From contig OY744521.1 in assembly GCA_963556195.1 (NCBI GenBank), forward strand, positions 135,408,825-135,472,824: DNA of 64,000 bases. Reading direction: 5' to 3'. Position 1 is the stretch's first letter; each line of letters opens with the position of its first letter. Shown here one piece after another: positions 53,729 to 63,101 of the stretch. Origin of the DNA: Sepiola atlantica. Taxonomy: Eukaryota; Mollusca; Cephalopoda; Sepiida; Sepiolidae. A model generated the notes under the pieces. It was given only the letters and a program-made list of their open reading frames with translations. It was not told the DNA's origin and searched no databases. The translations under genes and the position numbers were made by a program.

Positions 53729-55618
53729 GCGAACAGAACTCACCTCGTAAGTAAGCAAATCGATTGTTGTAATCATTTTATCTTTTAATTTACTGCTAAA
53801 TGTCTGAGTTAATTTGCTGTTTAAAGTTTAAATTATTTACAGTGCAATGGGTTCATGGCTGACCCCAAATAACTTTTGTTATTTACTTAACACCAGGTTT
53901 TAATATAAATAAAACACTTAAATAAGGTAGTTATAGCAAGCTGAATCGTACGCGCAAACGAATTAATAAAATGTACTTTTTTTCCTTAAAAAAAATGAAA
54001 TGTTCGACCTCGCATTTATTTAAATAAAAGTGGATGCGATGGAGGTCATCACATATTAGGAATTTAGATTTAATTCTCTTTTTATTTTGTTATATATTAT
54101 AATCGGTCGTATATTTTTTTACTTCCCATAATATTGACAGGGTGGGTGGAACAATAATGCGGATTTTTTTGTTGTATACCCATGGTATTGTTTTAAATAA
54201 AACTACCGTTTGTTTAACATTGCAAAGCCTTTGTTTTTACGAAACCAAAAACTGGAAACATGCAAAGGGGATTAAATCTTATTTAGGAATTTAGAGTAAT
54301 CTCCCTTTAGTTAATAAAAATATGGCATGCATTGGAATCACGGCCATCTATAATACAGGACTGCTAAGCAGGCGATTGAGATCCACGACTGGGGACGGAT
54401 ATGTGAAGAGCAAAATTACTACTAAATATTAATCACCGAGAAAAGTTTTAGTTAAAATTAACCAGTAATGTGTAGTAATTAGTAACTGTAAATATTATTA
54501 GGAAGCAGCTTACAATTATTGATTTATTTCCATCAAATCAAATGTAAAAAGAACAAAAATATAAAAGAACTAAATTCATAAAAAATCACTTTATTCACCA
54601 TGAATTAGACTCATTTTTGATATTTCAAAAATGATGAGTCAATTTGTTCATATTGACTGCTTGATTACAGAAAATATAATGACATAATTACAATATAAAA
54701 TCAAATACTTTATGAACAAAATAATCTTTGGAGGATCAAATTTGATAATTTTTACAGAATTTGCTTTTTACTTACATGTACAATTTGATTTACAGAAGAT
54801 GAAAAAATGCTCATTTCTCTATTATACGATAATACATATCATACATAGTATTAATAATTAAATTAACGCACATTAAAAAGACTGAAACAAACAGAGATTG
54901 CACAACTTCGAGAGATGAAATAACTTGAAGACCATTAAAAAAAATGATGGAATCACAGAATTGCAACTATTATTGTAGAGTCACCAAAAATATTGAGCTT
55001 AAACTTTTTTAAATGGGATAGAAACGAATCTTTTGAAAATAGCTAGACTTAGCTCCTAAGATCATTCATATTAAACGAAAAAAAAACTGTAAAACACTGT
55101 AAGATGTTTAAAACTATTCTGGTCGGTAGAAAAGTAAGTTTGTTTGCATTTGGTAATAGTTATTTGTTGGATATTATTTTGGTTTTTCTTTTCCTGATTC
55201 TTGCTCTGTAAACTAAACTACATGATTAGTGTTTTTGAATTTAAATAATGTTTTTGAATGTCTCATAACATTATAGTTTTATAGGAAAATAATAATAAAA
55301 AAGTTTATAAAATATTTAAGTAAATTGATTATTTTCGTAAAACATGTGTCTTATGTAAATTAAATGCAGTATAGTTAACAGCAGAAGTCGAAAAAAAAAT
55401 TATGCACAAATAACTATTACCAAACGCAAGAAAATTTAGTAAACTTACGAAATACTAATGCGTGAGAAGATGAAGTAAATTTTAAACTAACGAAATGTAT
55501 TTCAATCAGAAGCGGTACATTCTTTGAATTTTCTACTCTACCAATGTCACTGATCTTTTACTTTTCTATACTGTACGTGTTCCGATAGTCGGGGTGAATG
55601 TTAAAAAACATTTACATA
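53729..55618. repeat. Array unit 20 (1890 bp, block 1 fused to block 2)
   Basis: Near 54360 the first GC-richer block passes directly into the second ('aatacagga' to 'ctgctaagcaggcg'). This removes the segment between them and fits exchange between the two blocks. Confidence 0.86.
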
Positions 55619-58052
55619 GCGAACAGAACTCACGTCGTAAGTAAGCAAATAGATTGTTGTAATCATTTTAACTTTTAATTTACTGCTAAATGTCTGAGTT
55701 AATTTGCTAGTTTAACGATTAAATTATTTACAGTGCAATGGGCTTATGGCTAACCCCAAATAACTTTTTTTATTTACTTAACATCGTGTTTTAATATTAA
55801 CGAAAGACTTAAATAAGGTAGATATAGCAAGCTGAATCGTACACGCAAACGGGTTAATAAAATGTTGTTTTTTTGTTAAAAAAAATGAAATGTTCGACCT
55901 CGCATTTATTTAAATAAAAGTGGATGCGATGGAGGTCATCGCATATTAGGAATCTAGAGTTAATTCACTCTTGATTTTGTTATACATTATTGTCGGTCGT
56001 AAATTTTTTACTTCCCATAATATTGACAGTGTGGATGAAAAAATAATGCGGATTTTTTTTGTATACCTATGGTATTGTTTTAAATAAAACTACCGTTTGT
56101 TTAACATTGCAAAGCTTCCGTTTTTACAAAACCAAAAACTGGAAACATGCAAAGGGGATTAAATCTTATTTAGTAATTTAGAGTGATCCCCCTTTAGTTA
56201 ATAAAATATGACATGCATTGGAATAACGGCCATCCAAAATACAGGACGGCTAAGCATGCCACTGAGGTCCACGACTTGGGGCTGATATGTGAAGTGCAAA
56301 ATTACTACTAAATATTAATCATTGAGAAAAGTTTAATTAAGAAATTCATTAGTAATGTCGAGTAATTAGTAACTATACATATTAGTGGAAAGCAATTCAT
56401 ATTTATTGATTTATTTCAATCAAATCAAATGTAAAAAGAACAAAAATATAAACGAACTAAATTCACAAAAAATCACTTCATTCACCATGAATTATTAATT
56501 TATCTTATTTTAAAGTGACATAACTCTAATGGCAGAATAATCAACCAAATTTTGTAAAATAAAACACTAACTTAATGTGTTAATGTGTACTAAAAAAACA
56601 CGCGTTACTTGAAAGCCAATCTTTATTCAACTAAAAAAGGAATACAAAAAGGTTGCAGATATGGCCAGTTTTAATACGCGTCACCTGACGACTTCCGGCT
56701 CGGGAGCACGTATGGAAGCCCATACGAATGTAATATAACATTTTTCCTTGCAAGAAAGTAAAAAGGTAGTGTCTTCAATAATGTAAGTTTTACCTTCTAC
56801 CTTTTTTTTTAGTTGAATAATATGTAATAAAAAAACACGCAAGCTTTATTCAATTAAAAGAGGAATACAAAAATGTGGCAGAAATGCATTGGAATCACGG
56901 CGATCCATAATACAGGGCTACTAAGCAGGCGATTGAGGTCCACGACTGGGGGCGGATATGTGAAGAGCAAAATTACTACTAAATATTAATCACTAAGAAA
57001 AGTTTTAGTAAAAATTCACCAGTAATGTGTAGTAATTAGTAACTATACATATTATTAGGAAGCAGCTTACAATTATTGATTTATTTCTATCAAATCAAAT
57101 GTAAAAAGAACAAAAATATAAAAGAACTAAATTCACAAAAAATTACTTTATTCACCATGAATTAGACTCATTTTTGATATTTCAAAAATGATGAGTCAAT
57201 TTGTTCATATTGACTGCTTGATTACAGAAAATATACCCACATAATTACAATATGAAATCTAATACTTTATGAACAAAATAATCTTTGGAGAAACAAATTT
57301 GATAATTTTTACAGAATTTGCTTTTTACTTACATGTACAATTTGATTTACAGAAGATGAAAAAAATGCTTATTTCTCTATTATACGATAATACATATCAT
57401 ACATAGTATTAATAATTAAATCAACTCACATTAAAAAGACTGAGACAAACAGAGATTGAACAGCTTCGAGAGATGAAATAACTTGAAGACCATTAAAAAA
57501 ATGATGGAATCACAGAATTGCAACTATTATTGTAGAGTCACCAAAAATATTGAGCTTCAACCTTTTTGAATGGGATAGAAACGAATCTTTTGAAAATAGC
57601 AAGACTTAGCTCCACAGATCATTCTCTATTAAAATGAAAAACAAAAATTTAAAACATTTATAATCACTTTCAGATGTTTAAAACTATACTGGTCGGTAGA
57701 AAAGTATTTTTTTTGCATTTGGTAATAGTTATTTTGTATATTATTTTTTTTTCTTTTCCTGATTCTTGCTCTGTTTACTAAACTACATGATTAGTGTTTT
57801 TTAATTTAAATAATGTTTTTTAATGTCTCAAAAAGTTATATTTTTATAGGAAAATAATAATAAAAAAGTTTATAAAATATTTAAGTAAATTGTTTTATTT
57901 TCGTAAAACATGTGTCTTATGTAAATTAAATGGAACTGTTGAGGCATTCATGCAGTATACTTAACAGAAGAAATCGAAAAAAACTATACAGCCAATAACT
58001 TTTACCAAACGCAAGAAAATTTAGTACACTTTCGAAATCCTATTGCGTGAGA
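55619..58052. repeat. Array unit 21, counterpart of unit 8
   Basis: It has the same gaactcacg start and aaaaaacacgc/aagct segment as unit 8. Both GC-richer blocks and the deleted LINE remnant (about 57440-57570) are present. It ends at the gagaagatg junction. Confidence 0.86.
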
Positions 58053-59266
58053 AGATGCATTGTAATCACGGCCATACATAATACAGGGCTGCTACGCATG
58101 CGACTGAGGTCAACGACTGAGGGCTGATATGTGAAGAGCAAAATTACTACTAAATATTAATCATTGAGAAAAGTTTTAAGAAATTCATTAGTTATGTTCA
58201 GTAATTAGTAACTATACATATTAGTGGAAAGCAATTTATATTTATTGATTTATTTCAATCAAATCAAATGTAAAAAGAACAAAAATATAAACGAACTAAA
58301 TTTTAAAAAAATCACTTCATTCACCAGGAATTAAACAGATTTTTTATATTTAAAAAGTGATGAGTCAATTTGTTTATATCCACTGCTTGATTACAGAAAA
58401 TATAATGACATATTACAATCAGAAATCAAATACTTTATGAACAAAATACTGTTTGGAGAAACAAATTTGATCATTTTTGCAGAATTTGCTATGTTTTCTT
58501 ACATGTACAATTTGATTCACAGAAGTTGAAGAAAATGCTTATTTCTCTATTATACAATAATACATATAATACATAGTATTAATAATTAAATCAACTCACA
58601 TTAACAAGACTGAGACAAACAGAGATTGAACAACTTCGAGAGGATAGATTAAGGAGCATAAACTTTGAGTACGATAACTGGAATTGAATAAGGACCATCA
58701 TATTAAACGAAAAAAAAACTTTAAAATCTTTCAGATGTTTAAGACTATACTGGTCGGTAGAAAAGTAAGTTTGTTTGCATTTGGTAATAGTTATTTTTTG
58801 TATATTATTTTGTTTTTTCTTTTCCTGATTCTTGCTCTGTTAACCTAACTACATGATTAGTGTTTTTGAATTAAAATAATGTTTTTTAATGTCTCAAAAA
58901 AATATTTTTTATAGGAAAATAATGATAAAAGTGTATAAAATATTTAAGTAAATTGTTTTATTTTCGTAAAACATGTGTCTTATGTAACTTAAATGGAACA
59001 TTTGAGGCATTCATGCAGTATAGTTTACAGCAGAAATCGGAAAAAATTATACAGCCAATAACTGGTAACAAACGCAAGAAAATTTTGTACACTTACGAAA
59101 TACTATTGCGTGAGAGGATTAAGTGAATTTTAGACTAACGAAATGTATTTCAATTAGAAGCGGTACATTCTTTGAATTTTCAACTCAACCAATGTCACTG
59201 ATCTTTGACTTTTCTATACTGTCCGTGTTGAGATAGTCGGGGTGAATGTTAAAAACCATTTACATA
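58053..59266. repeat. Array unit 22 (partial)
   Basis: It starts at the same 'gagaagatg / cattgtaatc' junction as unit 16. Only a stub of the LINE fragment remains (about 58600-58695). Confidence 0.84.
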
Positions 59267-59676
59267 GCGAACAGAACTCACCTCGTAAGTAAGCAAATAG
59301 ATTGTTGTAATCATTTTATGTTTTAATTTACTGCTAAATGTCTGAGTTTATTTGCTAGTTTAACGTGTAAATTATTTACAGTGCAATGGCTTTATGGCTA
59401 ACCCCAAATAACTTTTGTTATTTACTTAACATCATGTTTTAATATTAACAAAACACTTAAATAAGGTAGTTATAGCAAGCTGACTCGTACACGCAAACGG
59501 GTTAATAAAATGTATTTTTTTGTGAAAAAAAAATGAAATGTTCGACCTCACATTTATTTAAATAAAAGTGGATGCGATGGAGGTCATCGCATATTATGAA
59601 TCTAGAGTTAATTCCCTCTTTATTTTGTTATACATTGTTGTCGGTCGTAAATTTTTTACTTCCCATAATATTGACA
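59267..59676. repeat. Array unit 23, truncated right end of the array
   Basis: This is the first 410 bp of a unit, ending within 'cataatattgaca', where other units continue with 'gggtggg'. TATATA repeat follows directly. The reading frames that start at 59568 run into that repeat and are artefacts. Confidence 0.9.
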
Positions 59677-60357
59677 TAATATGTATATATATTTATATAT
59701 ATATATATATATTTATTCATATATATATATATATGTATATATATATGTATGTATATATATATATGTATGTATATATATATATATATGTACATATATATGT
59801 ATATATATTTATATATATATATATTTATATATATGTATATATATATGTATATATATATGTATATGTTTATATATATATATATATATATGTATATATTTAT
59901 ATATATATATATGTATATATTTATATATATTTATATATTTATATATATATATATTCATTTATATATATATATATACTTATTTATATATATATATATATAT
60001 ATATACTCATTTATATATATATATATATATATATTCATTTATATGTATATATATGTATTCATTTATATGTATATATATATTTATTTATATATATATTACT
60101 TAATATATATATATATTCATTTATATATATATATATTCATTTATATATATATATTCATTATATATATATATATATTCATTTATATATATATTAATTTATA
60201 TATATATATTCATTTATATATATATATTCATTCATACATTATATATATATTCATTTATATTTATATTAATTTATATATATATATATTTATATATATATAT
60301 GTATTCATTTATATATATATATTCATTTATATATATATATTCATTTATATATATATA

Positions 60358-60404
<47 letters not shown>

Positions 60405-60480
60405 ATGTATATCTCTATATATTCATTTATATATATATATATTCATTGATATATATATTTATATATATATATTCATTTAT
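59677..60480. repeat. TATATA / TTCATTTA low-complexity repeat, left block
   Basis: Runs of alternating TA are broken at short intervals by ttcattta or tgta. All long open frames here translate to Y/I repeats and have no coding meaning. The block abuts the array at its left and the hammerhead repeat at its right. Confidence 0.95.
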
Positions 60481-60486
60481 AGTCAT

Positions 60487-60529
60487 CCACATACAGCCTG
60501 TTTCGCTGTTTCACAGCTCATCAGTGCGG
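60487..60529 (-). ncRNA. Type I hammerhead ribozyme, copy 1
   Basis: Read on the minus strand: stem I strand CCGCA, core CUGAUGA, stem II GCUGU/ACAGC with a GAA loop, core GAA, stem III ACA/UGU with a GGC loop, then the cleavage triplet GUA and stem I strand UGUGG. All conserved core bases (C3, U4, G5, A6, G8, A9, G12, A13, A14, and the A15.1-U16.1 pair) are present. Predicted cleavage lies between bases 60492 and 60491. The very short stem III is like that of newt, schistosome and Penelope-type hammerheads, which often act as dimers. Confidence 0.87.
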
Positions 60530-60544
60530 CTAGACCAGTTAGTG

Positions 60545-60616
60545 TCTCAAGCCGGGATCGAAACGCAACCGTCGAGCTGACAGTCGGCGATGCTAACCCC
60601 TACGCCATCATGCGAC
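60545..60616 (-). promoter_or_regulatory. tRNA-like pol III promoter of the 292-bp repeat, copy 1
   Basis: The minus-strand A box is TGGCGTAGGGG (60607-60597), followed by TTAGCA as in many tRNA-derived SINEs. The B box GTTTCGATCCC (60564-60554) is one base off the consensus. The 32-bp gap is normal for a tRNA. Transcription would run leftwards into the hammerhead at 60529. Confidence 0.7.
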
Positions 60617-60741
60617 ACTGACTGAATGTAAGTGATATCTCAATGAAACGAAATGTAAACATTGCAAATGACCGGAGCTCGAAATTAGTTTTACCTAATG
60701 AGCATTGCCTTAAAGCTAATGGCCGTTGACGATACCCTTAC

Positions 60742-60746
60742 AAAAA
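60742..60746 (-). terminator. T5 run, possible pol III terminator, copy 1 unit
   Basis: Five Ts on the minus strand lie about 37 nt after the cleavage site of hammerhead copy 2. Four or more Ts usually stop pol III, so a transcript from promoter copy 2 would be about 170 nt and hold one ribozyme. Confidence 0.45.
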
Positions 60747-60778
60747 TAAGCTCTACCCGAGGGAGCTTTTATAGTCAT

Positions 60779-60821
60779 CCACATACAGCCTGTTTCGCTG
60801 TTTCACAGCTCATCAGTGCGG
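60779..60821 (-). ncRNA. Type I hammerhead ribozyme, copy 2
   Basis: The sequence is identical to copy 1, with predicted cleavage between 60784 and 60783. Cleavage at copies 1 and 2 would release a 292-nt RNA. Confidence 0.87.
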
Positions 60822-60836
60822 CTAGACCAGTTAGTG

Positions 60837-60908
60837 TCTCAAGCCGGGATCGAAACGCAACCGTCGAGCTGACAGTCGGCGATGCTAACCCCTACGCCAT
60901 CATGCGAC
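60837..60908 (-). promoter_or_regulatory. tRNA-like pol III promoter of the 292-bp repeat, copy 2
   Basis: The boxes are the same, 292 bp further right. The third, partial unit lacks this part. Confidence 0.7.
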
Positions 60909-61033
60909 ACTGACTGAATGTAAGTGATATCTCAATGAAACGAAATGTAAACATTGCAAATGACCGGAGCTCGAAATTAGTTTTACCTAATGAGCATTGC
61001 CTTAAAGCTAATGGCCGTTGACGATACCCTTAC

Positions 61034-61038
61034 AAAAA
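61034..61038 (-). terminator. T5 run, possible pol III terminator, copy 2 unit
   Basis: This is the same T5 run in the next unit, downstream of hammerhead copy 3. Confidence 0.4.
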
Positions 61039-61070
61039 TAAGCTCTACCCGAGGGAGCTTTTATAGTCAT

Positions 61071-61113
61071 CCACATACAGCCTGTTTCGCTGTTTCACAG
61101 CTCATCAGTGCGG
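61071..61113 (-). ncRNA. Type I hammerhead ribozyme, copy 3 (in the partial unit)
   Basis: It is identical to the other two. The partial unit holds little beyond this ribozyme, so the truncation kept exactly the functional segment. Confidence 0.87.
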
Positions 61114-61116
61114 CTA

Positions 61117-61140
61117 TTCATTTATATATATATATATAAA
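61117..61140. repeat. Short TTCATTTATATA block
   Basis: This low-complexity stretch directly follows the truncated third hammerhead unit and continues the pattern seen left of 60480. Confidence 0.85.
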
Positions 61141-61230
61141 GTAGTGTTCTAAAAGCGAACTTTTAAGAAAGGTAAAAACTTATTGTGAAGAGTATACAGC
61201 TCAATATCCAGGATAGAACAGGTAGATATG
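61141..61230. other. Unassigned sequence before hairpin
   Basis: These 90 bp of ordinary-complexity sequence run from 'gtagtgttctaaaagcg'. I see no motif. The frame starting at 61185 continues into the hairpin and is not conserved with anything I know. It may belong to the same element as the hairpin. Confidence 0.3.
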
Positions 61231-61447
61231 AAGAAGTATGGAAAGTAATTAGAGAAGGAAAAGCCAAATCAAAATTCAATTCAGTTGCTCAGAGCAAGGT
61301 ATATTCCGCAAAAAGGCAATTTATTCAAGTTAAATTTTCCTTAAGCCAGGCTTATAAATTGCCTTTTTGCGGAATATATCTTGCTCTGAGCAACTGAATT
61401 GAATTTTGATTTGGCTTTTGCTTCTCTAATTCCTTTCCATTCTTCTT
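61231..61447. repeat. Long hairpin, two 93-nt arms with a 31-nt loop
   Basis: The left arm (61231-61323) and right arm (61355-61447) are inverted copies with only a few mismatches, for example ggtatattcc against ggaatatatc. The arm core includes cagttgctcagagcaag and ccgcaaaaaggcaattta. A transcript would form a nearly perfect stem, a possible small-RNA source, or the arms may be the product of a foldback duplication. Confidence 0.88.
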
Positions 61448-61486
61448 TATATATATATATAAATATATTCATATATATATATATTC

Positions 61487-61527
<41 letters not shown>

Positions 61528-61529
61528 TT

Positions 61530-61560
<31 letters not shown>

Positions 61561-61620
61561 TCATTTATATATTTATATATTAATTTATACATATATATAT
61601 ATTCATTATATATGCACTAA
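61448..61620. repeat. TATATA / TTCATTTA low-complexity repeat, middle block
   Basis: It has the same composition as the left block. Its right end abuts the PLE coding sequence and marks where the PLE's 5' part was lost. Confidence 0.93.
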
Positions 61621-61621
61621 T

Positions 61622-62710
61622 ATGACCTATTTTACTTTCAACAATTTCTGTTATAAACAGAAATTTGGCCTACCTATGGGGAATCCCCTCAGTGGTGTCC
61701 TATCCTGTTTATTTTTGGAATTTCTTGAGAACGGACCAATAAAATACAGACTACCTAAAAATGTACCTTACTATAGATACATAGATGATATCCTAATTTT
61801 CCTCCCGAAAACCACTAAAATAGAAAGCATTACTAACAAATTGAACAAAATAGAACCGACCATTAAATTTACTTTCGAAAAAGAAACAGATAACTCCATC
61901 CCTTTTCTTGATATTCTACTAATAAATAAAAATAATAATTTATCTTATAAAGTCTACCGTAAACAAACCAATAAGAACGATTATGTTCATTTTTATTCGC
62001 ACCACAATAATAAAATAAAATCTGGCATCATAATTGGTTTTTACCTAAGAGCACTTAGGATATGCAGCAATGAATATTTAGATGACGAATTTAAATACAT
62101 TGAACACTCTCTCAATACATTACAGTATCCAAAGTATTTTATACAAAATTCTAAAAGAAAAGCTCTACAGATTTACTCAAATTCCAAACAGAAAAACTTA
62201 TCCACCAGCCCTATAATAAATAGATATATAGCTTTACCAACCAATTCCAACAATAACCCGATTAACACAGAACTTAATAAACTAGGCATAAACATATCCC
62301 AAATAACTTCTGCAAGTATTATAAATTTAATCAAAACATCTAAACTGAAAACGACACCCAATGTCAAAGCTGGCATATACTCCATTCCTTGTCTAGACTG
62401 TAATAAGGTCTACATTGGAGAGACGCAGCGTAATCTGGACAAGCGGATTTATGAGCATAAAAGAGCGATTAAAACCAACAACACACTTAACGCCTTATGT
62501 GCTCAAAATATGGAGTATGGTCATTACTTTGACTTTGAGAAATCACCTTTAATCAAAATAATACACAAGTCAACACGTCGAATAATTGAATCTGCCCTCA
62601 TAGCCCTTTCCACAAATAAAATTGAACAAAGAATGGGCTTCTACAATATCTCCCCCAACCTATCAAAAGCAATCATTAGTGAAAACAAGATAATTCTAGA
62701 CACCGGATGA
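61622..62710 (+). pseudogene. 5'-truncated Penelope-like retroelement: reverse transcriptase and GIY-YIG endonuclease
   Basis: The 362-codon frame has no internal stop. It opens within RT motif B, GLPMGNPLS (residues 16-24), followed by the catalytic box YRYIDDILIF (YIDD 53-56) and the KFTFEKE...IPFLDILL segment (about 81-104). The C-terminal endonuclease shows GIY at 251-253, a CLDC pair typical of PLEs, YIGET at 264-268, R275, and a conserved E at 323 in RRIIESAL. Intact PLE proteins are roughly twice this length, so the RT fingers and motif A are missing. The ATG at 61622 is fortuitous, right after TATATA repeat. The intact frame suggests a fairly young insertion, but the protein cannot be an active polymerase. 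Confidence 0.9.
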
Positions 62711-62996
62711 TTCCCTGAGCTTTAAATTACATATCCTTTCGACCCCTTTCTGCTCTTTATTTTCTCCTCTTCTTTTCCAATTCTACTTCTATGTATATTT
62801 GATATATATATGTATATGTGTTATATATATGTTTCGATCACATTTATGTGCATATATATATATTTATTTCTATTTTTTTTTTTTTTAATTTTTTTTTTGC
62901 ATACCCTTCATCTCAACATGAAACCAACCACTATATATATTTCCCATAATTTACAGACTTTCTCGTCTTTTGTCATTTTTGTATTCTTCGTCCGCT

Positions 62997-63034
62997 CTTG
63001 ACAAAGCCCACGTGAAATTTGGGCGAAACGTTGA
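62997..63034 (+). ncRNA. Degenerate hammerhead-like motif in PLE tail
   Basis: Stem II GCCC (63006-63009) pairs with GGGC (63021-63024) and is followed by GAAAC. Upstream, UUGACAA stands where CUGANGA is needed, so C3 and G8 are changed and activity is not expected. PLEs are known to carry hammerhead motifs in their terminal repeats; this looks like a relic of one. It differs in sequence from the active-looking ribozymes at 60.5-61.1 kb. Confidence 0.5.
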
Positions 63035-63064
63035 GCGAAAAGGTCTTCCGCTTTTCCATTTTTA

Positions 63065-63068
<4 letters not shown>

Positions 63069-63101
<33 letters not shown>

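Larger units (their letters stand above)
1..59676. repeat. Complex tandem array, ~2.5-2.8 kb unit, 23 full or partial copies
   Basis: The motif gcgaac(a/c)gaactcac followed by ctcgtaagtaa recurs at 1, 4830, 7350, 9395, 14223, 18961, 21763, 23025, 25622, 28459, 31048, 33113, 37949, 39558, 45249, 48079, 50924, 53729, 55619 and 59267, always in the same order with the same neighbouring blocks. Three more partial units lack the motif. A unit reads: intron-like start; AT hairpin (gacctcgcat / atgcgatggaggtc); a GC-richer block (cattggaatcacgg...ggatatgtgaag); an acacgtgt segment; a second copy of the GC-richer block; a 20-bp palindrome; a LINE remnant; a tail ending catttacata. Length changes come from the DNA transposon, deletions and extra repeats. 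The array runs off the left window edge and stops abruptly at 59676. No constrained coding frame was found. The phase I chose is arbitrary. Confidence 0.95.
60481..61115 (-). mobile_element. Retrozyme-like 292-bp tandem repeat with hammerhead ribozymes and tRNA-like promoter
   Basis: The unit boundary agtcatccac recurs at 60481, 60773 and 61065, exactly 292 bp apart. Two full copies appear identical base for base. A third is cut after 51 bp, so the element begins and ends with the same hammerhead-bearing segment. On the minus strand each full unit has a tRNA-like A/B box pair followed after about 15 bp by a complete hammerhead core. The ten bases attcatttat lie on both sides, either a target duplication or just the surrounding repeat. 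This is the plan of animal retrozymes and of the schistosome Sm-alpha satellite: tandem transcription, self-cleavage and circular or monomeric RNA. No protein is encoded. Confidence 0.85.
61622..63068 (+). mobile_element. Penelope-like element fragment with 3' tail
   Basis: This covers the coding fragment plus about 358 bp of 3' sequence up to the next TATATA block. The tail includes a T-rich patch near 62872-62900 and the hammerhead-like motif near 63000. Both ends abut the same low-complexity repeat, so insertion into it or repeat growth around it is likely. Confidence 0.8.

Noticed and set aside
1..59676. Tandem array as a CRISPR, rDNA, histone or snRNA gene cluster
   Set aside because: Units are kilobases long with no spacer pattern, no rRNA-like or histone-like sequence, and no Sm-site or snRNA core that I could find.
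59568..60580. Long overlapping open frames rich in Y and I (also at 61399-61620 and 63187-63867)
   Set aside because: They are translations of TATATA repeat, open in several frames at once, with no real protein character.
60698..60913. 71-codon plus-strand frame in the 292-bp repeat
   Set aside because: It runs through the tRNA-like and hammerhead sequences in antisense and shows no protein character.
62173..62385. Minus-strand frame within the PLE
   Set aside because: It is a shadow of the PLE coding frame.
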